DNA of 64,000 nt from Cinclus cinclus (Eukaryota > Chordata > Aves > Passeriformes > Cinclidae). The notes beneath the pieces are model-generated. The model had not been told where the DNA came from and ran no database searches. It saw only the letters and a list, made by a program, of their open reading frames with translations. This document shows positions 34,406 through 46,193 of this stretch, piece by piece. The translations under genes were made by a program, and so were the position numbers. Position 1 is the first letter of the stretch. Every line of letters begins with the position of its first letter. Where the stretch lies: positions 186,001-250,000 of the forward strand of contig NW_026912151.1 in the NCBI RefSeq assembly GCF_963662255.1, read 5' to 3'.

Positions 34406-36738
34406 TGGCAGCCAGGTTTGGAGGAGGGGGCAGCTTTGGTCTGGGAGAAATCCTCGTCCTTATGGAATTTTTGTAGTCTAAAGCCCAGCACGGGCCGCAG
34501 GCTAGTTAGGCAAGTTGGCTTTGAAAGGAGGCACTTTTCCCCAAGAAGCCAAACTCAAGAGCCCACTTGGCAGATGTCATTTTGTAGGGCGCGTTTGGGC
34601 CTCCGATGGCAGCCAGGTTTGGAGGAGGGGGGGGCAGCTTTGGTCTGGGAGAAATCCTCGTCCTTATGGAATTTTTGTAGGCAAAAGCCCAGGACAGGCC
34701 GCAGGCAAGTTGGCTTTGAAAGGAGGCACTTCCACCCAAGAAGCCAAACTCAAGAGCCCACTTGGCAGGTGTCATTTTGTAGGGCACGTTTGGGCCTCCG
34801 ATGGCAGCCAGGTTTGGAGGAGGGGGCAGCTTTGGTCTGGGAGAAATCCTCGTCCTTCTGGAATTTTTGTAGGCAAAAGCCCTGCATGGGCCGCAGGCAA
34901 GTTGACTCCGAAAGGAGGCACTTTTCCCCAGGAAGCCAAACTCAAGAACCCTCAATGCAGGTGTCATTTTGTGGGGCGCGTTTGGGCCTCCGATGGCAGC
35001 CAGGTTTGGAGGAGGGGGCAGCTTTGGTCTGGGAGAAATCCTCGTCCTTCTGGAATTTTTGGAGGCAAAAGCCCAGGACGGGCCGCAGGCAAGTTAGGCA
35101 AGTTGGCTCCGAAAGGAGGCACTTTTCCCCAAGAAGCCAAACTCCAGAACCCTCAATGCAGATGTCATTTTGTGGGGCGCGTTTGGGCCTCCGATGGCAG
35201 CCAGGTTTGGAGGAGGGGGCAGCTTTGGTCTGGGAGAAATCCTCGTCCTTATGGAATTTTTGTAGTCTAAAGCCCAGGACGGGCCGCAGGCAAGTTGGCT
35301 TTGAAAGGAGGCACTTTCCCCCAAGAAGCCAAACTCAGGAGCCCACTTGGCAGATGTAATTTTGTAGGGCGCGTTTGGGCCACCGATGGCAGCCAGGTTT
35401 GGAGGAGGGGGCAGCTTTGGTCTGGGAGAAATCCTCGTCCTTATGGAATTTTTGTCGGCAAAAGCCCTGCATGGGCCGCAGGCAAGTTGACTCCGAAAGG
35501 AGGCAGTTTTCCCCAAGAAGCCAAACTCAAGAGCCCACTTGGCAGATGTCATTTTGTAGGGCGCGTTTGGGCCTCCGATGGCAGCCAGGTTTGGAGGAGG
35601 GGGCAGCTTTGGTCTGGGAGAAATCCTCGTCCTTATGGAATTTTTGTAGTCTAAAGCCCAGCACGGGCCGCAGGCTAGTTAGGCAAGTTGGCTTTGAAAG
35701 GAGGCACTTTCCCCCAAGAAGCCAAACTCAAGAGCCCACTTGGCAGATGTCATTTTGTAGGGCGCGTTTGGGCCTCCGATGGCAGCCAGGTTTGGAGGAG
35801 GGGGCAGCTTTGGTCTGGGAGAAATCCTCGTCCTTCTGGAATTTTTGTAGGCAAAAGCCCAGGACGGGCCGCAGGCAAGTTGGCTTTGAAAGGAGGCACT
35901 TCCACCCAAGAAGCCAAACTCAAGAGCCCACTTGGCAGGTGTCATTTTGTAGGGCGCGTTTGGGCCTCCGATGGCAGCCAGGTTTGGAGGAGGGGGCAGC
36001 TTTGTTCTGGGAGAAATCCTCGTCCTTCTGGAATTTTTGTACTCAAAAGCCCAGCACGGGCCGCCGGCAAGTTAACTCCGAAAGGAGGCACTTTTCCCCA
36101 AGAAGCCAAACTCAAGAGCCCACTTGGCAGATGTCATTTTGTAGGGCGCGTTTGGGCCTCCGATGGCAGCCAGGTTTGGAGGAGGGGGCAGCTTTGTTCT
36201 GGGAGAAATCCTCGTCCTTATGGAATTTTTGTAGTCTAAAGCCCAGCACGGGCCGCAGGCAAGTTGGCTTTGAAAGGAGGCACTTTCCCCCAAGAAGCCA
36301 AACTCAAGAGCCCACTTGGCAGGTGTCATTTTGTAGGGCGCGTTTGGGCCTCCGATGGCAGCCAGGTTTGGAGGAGGGGGCAGCTTTGGTCTGGGAGAAA
36401 TCCTCGTCCTTATGGAATTTTTGTCGGCAAAAGCCCAGGACGGGCCGCAGGCAAGTTGACTCCGAAAGGAGGCACTTTTCCCCAGGAAGCCAAACTCAAG
36501 AGCCCACTTGGCAGATGTCATTTTGTAGGGCGCGTTTGGGCCTCCGATGGCAGCCAGGTTTGGAGGAGGGGGCAGCTTTGGTCTGGGAGGAATCCTCTTC
36601 CTTATGGAATTTTTGTAGCAAAAGCCCGGGACGGGACGCAGGCAAGTTGGTTTTGAAAGGAGGCACTTTTCCCCAAGAAGCCAAACTCAAGAGCCCACTT
36701 GGCAGGTGTCATTTTGTAGGGCGCGTTTGGGCCTCCGA
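34406..36738 (+). repeat. 12-monomer tandem duplication, copy 1 (2333 bp)
   Basis: Twelve monomers of lengths 201, 195, 192, 201, 192, 192, 201, 192, 192, 192, 192 and 191 bp, counted by anchors. The following sequence from 36739 repeats the first eight and part of the ninth in the same order. Distinctive shared changes are AACTCAGGAGCC with GATGTAATTTTG and GGGCCACCGATGG near 35.3-35.4 kb (37.7 kb in copy 2), and GGAGGCAGTTTTC near 35.50 kb. Confidence 0.9.
34607..34801 (+). repeat. 195-bp monomer with three extra G
   Basis: The conserved GGAGGAGGGGGCAGC is expanded to eight consecutive G after GGA, adding three bases. The paired monomer 2333 bp downstream has the normal five-G run. Length change in a homopolymer can be replication slippage or a sequencing or consensus error; raw reads would tell. 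Confidence 0.85.
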
Positions 36739-38366
36739 TGGCAGCCAGGTTTGGAGGAGGGGGCAGCTTTGGTCTGGGAGAAATCCTCGTCCTTATGGAA
36801 TTTTTGTAGTCTAAAGCCCAGCACGGGCCGCAGGCTAGTTAGGCAAGTTGGCTTTGAAAGGAGGCACTTTTCCCCAAGAAGCCAAACTCAAGAGCCCACT
36901 TGGCAGATGTCATTTTGTAGGGCGCGTTTGGGCCTCCGATGGCAGCCAGGTTTGGAGGAGGGGGCAGCTTTGGTCTGGGAGAAATCCTCGTCCTTATGGA
37001 ATTTTTGTAGGCAAAAGCCCAGGACAGGCCGCAGGCAAGTTGGCTTTGAAAGGAGGCACTTCCACCCAAGAAGCCAAACTCAAGAGCCCACTTGGCAGGT
37101 GTCATTTTGTAGGGCACGTTTGGGCCTCCGATGGCAGCCAGGTTTGGAGGAGGGGGCAGCTTTGGTCTGGGAGAAATCCTCGTCCTTCTGGAATTTTTGT
37201 AGGCAAAAGCCCTGCATGGGCCGCAGGCAAGTTGACTCCGAAAGGAGGCACTTTTCCCCAGGAAGCCAAACTCAAGAACCCTCAATGCAGGTGTCATTTT
37301 GTGGGGCGCGTTTGGGCCTCCGATGGCAGCCAGGTTTGGAGGAGGGGGCAGCTTTGGTCTGGGAGAAATCCTCGTCCTTCTGGAATTTTTGGAGGCAAAA
37401 GCCCAGGACGGGCCGCAGGCAAGTTAGGCAAGTTGGCTCCGAAAGGAGGCACTTTTCCCCAAGAAGCCAAACTCCAGAACCCTCAATGCAGATGTCATTT
37501 TGTGGGGCGCGTTTGGGCCTCCGATGGCAGCCAGGTTTGGAGGAGGGGGCAGCTTTGGTCTGGGAGAAATCCTCGTCCTTATGGAATTTTTGTAGTCTAA
37601 AGCCCAGCACGGGCCGCAGGCAAGTTGGCTTTGAAAGGAGGCACTTTCCCCCAAGAAGCCAAACTCAGGAGCCCACTTGGCAGATGTAATTTTGTAGGGC
37701 GCGTTTGGGCCACCGATGGCAGCCAGGTTTGGAGGAGGGGGCAGCTTTGGTCTGGGAGAAATCCTCGTCCTTATGGAATTTTTGTCGGCAAAAGCCCTGC
37801 ATGGGCCGCAGGCAAGTTGACCCCGAAAGGAGGCAGTTTTCCCCAAGAAGCCAAACTCAAGATCCCACTTGGCAGATGTCATTTTGTAGGGCGCGTTTGG
37901 GCCTCCGATGGCAGCCAGGTTTGGAGGAGGGGGCAGCTTTGGTCTGGGAGAAATCCTCGTCCTTATGGAATTTTTGTAGTCTAAAGCCCAGCACGGGCCG
38001 CAGGCTAGTTAGGCAAGTTGGCTTTGAAAGGAGGCACTTTCCCCCAAGAAGCCAAACTCAAGAGCCCACTTGGCAGATGTCATTTTGTAGGGCGCGTTTG
38101 GGCCTCCGATGGCAGCCAGGTTTGGAGGAGGGGGCAGCTTTGGTCTGGGAGAAATCCTCGTCCTTATGGAATTTTTGTAGGCAAAAGCCCAGCACGGGCC
38201 GCAGGCAAGTTGGCTTTGAAAGGAGGCACTTCCACCCAAGAAGCCAAACTCTAGAGCCCACTTGGCAGGTGTCATTTTGTAGGGCGCGTTTGGGCCTCCG
38301 ATGGCAGCCAGGTTTGGAGGAGGGGGCAGCTTTGGTCTGGGAGAAATCCTCATCCTTCTGGAATTT
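36739..38366 (+). repeat. 12-monomer tandem duplication, copy 2 (partial)
   Basis: Begins exactly where copy 1 ends and follows it at 2333-bp then 2330-bp spacing, the three-base change being the extra GGG in copy 1. The match fades at about 38366, where GTACTCAAAAGCCCAGC in copy 1 corresponds to GGAGGCAAAAGCCCTGC. Its first 640 bp also resemble 22838-23476 at 13901-bp spacing, an older relation. Confidence 0.88.
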
Positions 38367-41300
38367 TTGGAGGCAAAAGCCCTGCATGGGCCGCCGGCAA
38401 GTTAACTCCGAAAGGAGGCACTTTTCCCCAAGAAGCCAAACTCAAGAGCCCACTTGGCAGATGTCATTTTGTAGGGCGCGTTTGGGCCTCCGATGGCAGC
38501 CAGGTTTGGAGGAGGGGGCAGCTTTGTTCTGGGAGAAATCCTCGTCCTTATGGAATTTTTGTAGGCACAAGCCCAGGACGGGCCGCAGGCAAGTTGGCTT
38601 TGAAAGGAGGCACTTTCCCCCAAGAAGCCAAACTCAAGAGCCCACTTGGCAGGTGTCATTTTGTAGGGCGCGTTTGGGCCTCCGATGGCAGCCAGGTTTG
38701 GAGGAGGGGGCAGCTTTGGTCTGGGAGAAATCCTCGTCCTTATGGAATTTTTGGAGGCAAAAGCCCAGGACGGGCCGCAGGCAAGTTAGGCAAGTTGGCT
38801 CCGAAAGGAGGCACTTTTCCCCAAGAAGCCAAACTCAAGAACCCTCAATGCAGATGTCATTTTGTGGGGCACGTTCGGGCCTCCGATGGCAGCCAGGTTT
38901 GGAGGAGGGGGCAGCTTTGGTCTGGGAGAAATCCTCGTCCTTATGGAATTTTTGTAGGCAAAAGCCCAGCACGGGCCGCAGGCTAGTTAGGCAAGTTGGC
39001 TTTGAAAGGAGGCACTTTTCCGCAAGAAGCCAAACTCAAGAGCCCACTTGGCAGATGTCATTTTGTAGGGCGCGTTTGGGCCTCCGATGGCAGCCAGGTT
39101 TGGAGGAGGGGGCAGCTTTGGTCTGGGAGAAATCCTCGTCCTTATGGAATTTTTGTAGGCAAAAGCCCAGGACAGGCCGCAGGCAAGTTGGCTTTGAAAG
39201 GAGGCACTTCCACCCAAGAAGCCAAACTCAAGAGCCCACTTGGCAGGTGTCATTTTGTAGGGCACGTTTGGGCCTCCGATGGCAGCCAGGTTTGGAGGAG
39301 GGGGCAGCTTTGGTCTGGGAGAAATCCTCGTCCTTCTGGAATTTTTGGAGGCAAAAGCCCAGGACGGGCCGCAGGCAAGTCAGGCAAGTTGGCTTTGAAA
39401 GGAGGCACTTTTCCCCAAGAAGCCAAACTCAAGAACCCACAATGCAGATGTCCTTTTGTAGGGCGCGTTTGGGCCTCCGATGGCAGCCAGGTTTGGAGGA
39501 GGGGGCAGCTTTGGTCTGGGAGAAATCCTCGTCCTTCTGGAATTTTTGGAGGCAAAAGCCCAGGACGGGCCGCAGGCAAGTTAGGCATTTTGGCTCCGAA
39601 AGGAGGCACTTTTCCGCAAGAAGCCAAACTCAAGAGCCCACTTGGCAGATGTCATTTTGTAGGGCGCGTTTGGGCCTCCGATGGCAGCCAGGTTTGGAGG
39701 AGGGGGCAGCTTTGTTCTGGGAGAAATCCTCGTCCTTATGGAATTTTTGTAGGCACAAGCCCAGGACGGGCCGCAGGCAAGTTGGCTTTGAAAGGAGGCA
39801 CTTTCCCCCAAGAAGCCAAACTCAAGAGTCCACTTAGCAGGTGTCATTTTGTAGGGCGCGTTTGGGCCTCTGATGGCAGTCAGGTTTGGAGGAGGGGGCA
39901 GCTTTGGTCTGGGAGAAATCCTCGTCCTTATGGAATTTTTGTCGTCAAAAGCCCTGCATGGGCCGCAGGCAAGTTGACTCCGAAAGGAGGCACTTTTCCC
40001 CAGGAAGCCAAACTCAAGAGCCCACTTGGCAGATGTCCGTTTGTAGGGCGCGTTTGGGCCTCCGATGGCAGCCAGGTTTGGAGGAGGGGGCAGCTTTGTT
40101 CTGGGAGAAATCCTCGTCCTTATGGAATTTTTGTACTCAAAAGCCCAGGACGGGCCGCAGGCAAGTTAGGCAAGTTGGCTCCGAAAGGAGGCACTTTTCC
40201 CCAAGAAGCCAAACTCAAGAGCCCACTTGGCAGATGTCATTTTGTGGGGCGCGTTTGGGCCTCTGATGGCAGCCAGGTTTGGAGGAGGGGGCAGCTTTGG
40301 TCTGGGAGAAATCCTCGTCCTTATGGAATTTTTGTAGTCTAAAGCCCAGGACGGGCCGCAGGCAAGTTAGGCATTTTGGCTCCGAAAGGAGGCACTTTTC
40401 CCCAAGAACCCAAACTCAAGAGCCCACTTGGCAGGTGTCATTTTGTAGGGCGCGTTTGGGCCTCCGATGGCAGCCAGGTTTGGAGGAGGGGGCAGCTTTG
40501 GTCTGGGAGAAATCCTCGTCCTTATGGAATTTTTGGAGGCAAAAGCCCTGCATGGGCCGCAGGCAAGTTGACTCCGAAAGGAGGCACTTTTCCCCAAGAA
40601 GCCAAACTCAAGAGCCCACTTGGCAGATGTCATTTTGTAGGGCGCGTTTGGGCCTCCGATGGCAGCCAGGTTTGGAGGAGGGGGCAGCTTTGGTCTGGGA
40701 GAAATCCTCGTCCTTATGGAATTTTTGTAGGCAAAAGCCCAGGACGGGCCGCAGGCAAGTTGGCTTTGAAAGGAGGCACTTCCACCCAAGAAGCCAAACT
40801 CAAGAGCCCACTTGGCAGATGTCATTTTGTAGGGCGCGTTTGGGCCTCCGATGGCAGCCAGGTTTGGAGGAGGGGGCAGCTTTGGTCTGGGAGAAATCCT
40901 CGTCCTTATGGAATTTTTGGAGGCAAAAGCCCAGGACGGGCCGCAGGCAAGTTAGGCAAGTTGGCTTTGAAAGGAGGCACTTTTCCCCAAGAAGCCAAAC
41001 TCAAGAACCCACAATGCAGATGTCCTTTTGTAGGGCGCGTTTGGGCCTCCGATGGCAGCCAGGTTTGGAGGAGGGGGCAGCTTTGTTCTGCGAGAAATCC
41101 TCGTCCTTCTGGAATTTTTGTACTCAAAAGCCTAGGACGGGCCGCAGGCAAGTTGGCATTTTGGCTCCGAAAGGAGGCACTTTTCCCCAAGAACCCAAAC
41201 TCAAGAGCCCACTTGGCAGATGTCATTTTGTAGGGCGCGTTTGGGCCTCCGATGGCAGCCAGGTTTGGAGGAGGGGGCAGCTTTGTTCTGGGAGAAATCC

Positions 41301-43365
41301 TCGTCCTTATGGAATTTTTGTAGGCACAAGCCCAGGACGGGCCGCAGGCAAGTTGGCTTTGAAAGGAGGCACTTTCCCCCAAGAAGCCAAACTCAAGAGC
41401 CCACTTGGCAGGTGTCATTTTGTAGGGCGCGTTTGGGCCTCCGATGGCAGCCAGGTTTGGAGGAGGGGGCAGCTTTGGTCTGGGAGAAATCCTCGTCCTT
41501 CTGGAATTTTTGTAGGCAAAAGCCCTGCATGGGCCGCAGGCAAGTTGACTCCGAAAGGAGGCACTTTTCCCCAGGAAGCCAAACTCAAGAGCCCACTTGG
41601 CAGATGTCCGTTTGTAGGGCGCGTTTGGGCCTCCGATGGCAGCCAGGTTTGGAGGAGGGGGCAGCTTTGTTCTGGGAGAAATCCTCGTCCTTCTGGAATT
41701 TTTGTACTCAAAAGCCCAGCACGGGCCGCAGGCAAGTTAGGCAAGTTGGCTCCGAAAGGAGGCACTTTTCCCCAAGAAGCCAAACTCAAGAGCCCACTTG
41801 GCAGATGTCATTTTGTAGGGCGCGTTTGGGCCTCCGATGGCAGCCAGGTTTGGAGGAGGGGGCAGCTTTGGTCTGGGAGAAATCCTCGTCCTTATGGAAT
41901 TTTTGTAGTCTAAAGCTAAGGACGGGCCGCAGGCTAGTTAGGCAAGTTTGCTTTGAAAGGAGGCACTTTTCCGCAAGAAGCCAAACTCAAGGACCCACAA
42001 TGCAGATGTCATTTGGTAGGGCGCGTTTGGGCCTCCGATGGCAGCCAGGTTTGGAGGAGGGGGCAGCTTTGGTCTGGGAGAAATCCTCGTCCTTCTGGAA
42101 TTTTTGTAGGCAAAAGCCCAGGACGGGCCGCAGGCAAGTTGGCTTTGAAAGGAGGCACTTCCACCCAAGAAGCCAAACTCAAGAGCCCACTTGGCAGATG
42201 TCATTTTGTAGGGCACGTTTGGGCCTCCGATGGCAGCCAGGTTTGGAGGAGGGGGCAGCTTTGGTCTGGGAGAAATCCTCGTCCTTCTGGAATTTTTGTC
42301 GGCAAAAGCCCTGCATGGGCCGCAGGCAAGTTGACTCCAAATGGAGACACTTTTCCCAAGAAACCAAACTCAAGAGCCCACTTGGGAGGTGTCATTTTGT
42401 AGGGCGCGCTTGGGCCTCCGATGGCAGCCAGGTTTGGAGGAGGGGGCAGCTTTGGTCGGGGAGAAATCCTCGTCCTTATGGAATTTTTGGAGGCAAAAGC
42501 CCAGGACGGGCCGCAGGCAAGTTGACTCCGAAAGGAGGCACTTTTCCCCAAGAAGCCAAACTCAAGAGCCCACTTGGCAGATGTCATTTTGTAGGGCGCG
42601 TTTGGGCCTCCGATGGCAGCCAGGTTTGGAGGAGGGGGCAGCTTTGGTCTGGGAGAAATCCTCGTCCTTATGGAATTTTTGTAGGCAAAAGCCCAGGACC
42701 GGGTGCAGGGAAGTTGGCTTTGAAAGGAGGCACTTTTCCCCAAGAAGCCAAACTCAAGAGCCCACTTGGCAGGTGTCATTTTGTAGGGCGCGTTTGGGCC
42801 TCCGATGGCAGCCAGGTTTGGAGGAGGGGGCAGCTTTGGTCTGGGAGAAATGCTCGTCATAATGGAATTTTTGTAGGCAAAGGACCAGCACGGGCCGCAG
42901 GGAAGTTGGCTTTGAAAGGAGGCACTTTCCCCCAAGAAGCCAAACCCAAGAGCCCACTTGGCAGATGTCATTTTGTAGGGCGCGTTTGGGCCTCCGATGG
43001 CAGCCAGGTTTGGAGGAGGGGGCAGCTTTGGTCTGGGAGAAATCCTCGTCCTTATGGAATTTTTGTAGGCAAAAGCCCTGCATGGGCCGCAGGCAAGTTG
43101 ACTCCGAAAGGAGGCATTTTCCCCAAGAAGCCAAACTCAAGAGCCCACTTGGCAGGTGTCATTTTGTAGGGCGCGTTTGGGCCTCCGATGGCAGCCAGGT
43201 TTGGAGGAGGGGGCAGCTTTGGTCTGGGAGAAATCCTCGTCCTTATGGAATTTTTGGAGGCAAAAGCCCGGGACGGGAGGCAGGCAAGTTGGTTTTGAAA
43301 GGAGTCACTTTTCCCCAAGAAGCCAAACTCAAGAGCCCACTTGGCAGATGTCATTTTGTAGGGCG

Positions 43366-44989
43366 CGTTTGGGCCTCCGATGGCAGCCAGGTTTGGAGGA
43401 GGGGGCAGCTTTGGTCTGGGAGAAATCCTCGTCCTTATGGAATTTTTGTAGGCAAAAGCCCAGGACGGGACGCAGGCAAGTTGACTCCGAAAGGAGGCAC
43501 TTTTCCCCAAGAAGCCAAACTCAAGAGCCCACTTGGCAGATGTCATTTTGTGGGGCGCGTTTGGGCCTCCGATGGCAGCCAGGTTTGGAGGAGGGGGCAG
43601 CTTTGGTCTGGGAGAAATCCTCGTCCTTATGGAATTTTTGTAGCAAAAGCCCGGGACGGGAGGCAGGCAAGTTGGTTTTCAAAGGAGTCACTTTTCCCCA
43701 AGAAGCCAAACTCAAGAACCCACTTGGCAGGTGTCATTTTGTAGGGCGCGTTTGGGCCTCCAATGGCAGCCAGGTTTGGAGGAGGGGGCAGCTTTGGTCG
43801 GGGAGAAATCCTCGTCCTTATGGAATTTTTGTAGTCAAAAGCCCAGGACGGGACGCAGGCAAGTTAGGCAAGTTGGCTTTGAAAGGAGGCACTTTTCCCC
43901 AAGAAGCCAAACTCAAGAGCCCACTTGGCAGGTGTCATTTTGTAGGGCGCGTTTGGGCCTCCGATGGCAGCCAGGTTTGGAGGAGGGGGCAGCTTTGGTC
44001 TGGGAGAAATCCTCGTCCTTATGGAATTTTTGTAGCAAAAGCCCGGGACGGAACGCAGGTAAGTTGGTTTTGAAAGGAGTCACTTTTCCCCAAGAAGCCA
44101 AACTCAAGAGCCCACTTGGCAGATGTCATTTTGTAGGGCGCGTTTGGGCCTCCGATGGCAGCCAGGTTTGGAGGAGGGGGCAGCTTTGGTCTGGGAGAAA
44201 TCCTCGTCCTTATGGAATTTTTGTAGCAAAAGCCCAGGACGGGACGCAGGCAAGTTGGCTTTGAAAGGAGTCACTTTTCCCCAAGAAGCCAAACTCAAGA
44301 GCCCACTTGGCAGATGTCATTTTGTAGGGCGCGTTTGGGCCTCCGATGGCAGCCAGGTTTGGAGGAGGGGGCAGCTTTGGTCTGGGAGAAATCCTCGTCC
44401 TTATGGAATTTTTGTAGGCAAAAGCCCTGCATGGGCCGCAGGCAAGTTGACTCCGAAAGGAGGCACTTTTCCCCAAGAAGCCAAACTCAAGAGCCCACTT
44501 GGGAGGTGTCATTTTGTAGGGCGCGTTTGGGCCTCCGATGGCAGCCAGGTTTGGAGGAGGGGGCAGCTTTGGTCTGGGAGAAATCCTCGTCAAAATGGAA
44601 TTATTTTAGGCAAAAGCCCAGGACGGGCCGCAGGCAAGTTGGCTTCGAAAGGAGGCACTTTTCCCCAAGAAGCCAAACTCAAGAGCCCACTTGGCAGGTG
44701 TCATTTTGTAGGGTGCGTTTGGGCCTCCGATGGCAGCCAGGTTTGGAGGAGGGGGCAGCTTTGGTCTGGGAGAAATCCTCGTCCTTCTGGAATATTTGGA
44801 GGCAAAAGCCCAGGACCGGATGCAGGCAAGTTGGCTTTGAAACTAGGCACTTTTCCCCCAAGAAGCCAAACTCAAGAGCCCACTTGGCAGATGTCATTTT
44901 GTAGGGCGCGTTTGGGCCTCCGATGGCAGCCAGGTTTGGAGGAGGGGGCAGCTTTGGTCTGGGAGAAATCCTCGTCCTTATGGAATTTT
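43366..44989 (+). repeat. Domain 2 block B, copy 1
   Basis: Monomer lengths from 43573 run 191, 201, 191, 191, 192, 192, 193 bp. The same series recurs at 45498-47975 (with one extra monomer) and at 52869-55154. Spacing to the third copy is a constant 9308 bp. Diagnostic units are the GTCAAAATGGAATTATTTTA monomer near 44.59 kb and the GAAACTAGGCAC monomer near 44.84 kb. The match stops at 44989, where TGGAATTTTC replaces TGGAATTTTT. Confidence 0.88.
44056..44064 (+). other. 5' splice-site consensus CAGGTAAGT
   Basis: A single C-to-T change turns the common CAGGCAAGT into CAGGTAAGT, the consensus eukaryotic splice donor, within a 191-bp monomer of block B copy 1. There is no evidence of transcription or splicing here. 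Confidence 0.25.
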
Positions 44990-45901
44990 CGGAGGCAAAA
45001 GCCCAGGACGGGCCGCAGGCAAGTTTACTCCGAAAGGAGACACTTTTCCCCCAAGAAGCCAAACTGAAGAGCCCATTTGGCAGATGTCATTTTGTAGGGC
45101 GCGTTTGGGCCTCCGATGGCAGCCAGGTTTGGAGGAGGGGGCAGCTTTGGTCTGGGAGAAATCCTCGTCCTTATGGAATTTTTGTACTCAAAAGCCCAGG
45201 ACGGGCCGCAGGCAAGTTAGGCAAGTTGGCTTTAAAAGGAGGCACTTTTCCCCAAGAAGCCAAACTCAAGAACCCACAATGCAGATGTCATTTTGTAGGG
45301 CACGTTTGGGCCTCCGATGGCAGCCAGGTTTGGAGGAGGGGGCAGCTTTGGTCTGGGAGAAATCCTCGTCCTTATGGAATTTTTGTAGGCAAAAGCCCAG
45401 GACGGGACGCAGGCAAGTTGACTCCGAAAGGAGGCACTTTTCCCCAAGAAGCCAAACTCAAGAGCCCACTTGGCAGATGTCATTTTGTGGGGCGCGTTTG
45501 GGCCTCCGATGGCAGCCAGGTTTGGAGGAGGGGGCAGCTTTGGTCTGGGAGAAATCCTCGTCCTTATGGAATTTTTGTAGCAAAAGCCCGGGACGGGAGG
45601 CAGGCAAGTTGGTTTTCAAAGGAGTCACTTTTCCCCAAGAAGCCAAACTCAAGAACCCACTTGGCAGGTGTCATTTTGTAGGGCGCGTTTGGGCCTCCAA
45701 TGGCAGCCAGGTTTGGAGGAGGGGGCAGCTTTGGTCGGGGAGAAATCCTCGTCCTTATGGAATTTTTGTAGTCAAAAGCCCAGGACGGGACGCAGGCAAG
45801 TTAGGCAAGTTGGCTTTGAAAGGAGGCACTTTTCCCCAAGAAGCCAAACTCAAGAGCCCACTTGGCAGGTGTCATTTTGTAGGGCGCGTTTGGGCCTCCG
45901 A

Positions 45902-46093
45902 TGGCAGCCAGGTTTGGAGGAGGGGGCAGCTTTGGTCTGGGAGAAATCCTCGTCCTTATGGAATTTTTGTAGGCAAAAGCCCTGCATGGGCCGCAGGCAA
46001 GTTGACTCCGAAAGGAGGCACTTTTCCCCAAGAAGCCAAACTCAAGAGCCCACTTGGCAGATGTCATTTTGTAGGGCGCGTTTGGGCCTCCGA
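45902..46093 (+). repeat. Inserted single monomer in block B copy 2
   Basis: A 192-bp CCCTGCATGGG/GACTCC monomer found between units that are adjacent in copies 1 and 3; spacing between copies changes by exactly 192 bp here. The next monomer also reads CCTTCTGG where the other copies have CCTTATGG, so exchange may have affected more than one unit. Confidence 0.85.
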
Positions 46094-46184
46094 TGGCAGC
46101 CAGGTTTGGAGGAGGGGGCAGCTTTGGTCTGGGAGAAATCCTCGTCCTTCTGGAATTTTTGTAGCAAAAGCCCGGGACGGAACG

Positions 46185-46193
46185 CAGGTAAGT
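46185..46193 (+). other. 5' splice-site consensus CAGGTAAGT
   Basis: Same motif in block B copy 2, in the corresponding monomer. Confidence 0.25.

Larger units (their letters stand above)
1..42230 (+). repeat. Array domain 1: scrambled HOR region
   Basis: This part of the array is defined by a shared set of monomer variants: the junction TAGTCTAAAGCCCAGCACGG, CTAGTTAGG in place of CAAGTTAGG, TTTTCCGCAAG, CTTCCACCCAAG, GGCACAAGCCC and TTTGTTCTGGG. These are absent or rare after about 42 kb; the last CTAGTTAGG is near 41.93 kb. Long 201-bp monomers are common. Multi-monomer blocks recur at many spacings (2330-2333, 2933, 5079-5271, 6442, 12527, 15460 bp) rather than one fixed period, so the HOR has been rearranged. 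Only about ten 190/191-bp monomers are seen here. Confidence 0.85.

Noticed and set aside
37705..39837. 710-codon open frame and other long frames (635, 649, 655 codons) as genes
   Set aside because: These are explained by monomer lengths divisible by three with a stop-free frame. The residues change with monomer type exactly as the DNA variants do, with no sign of selection on protein.
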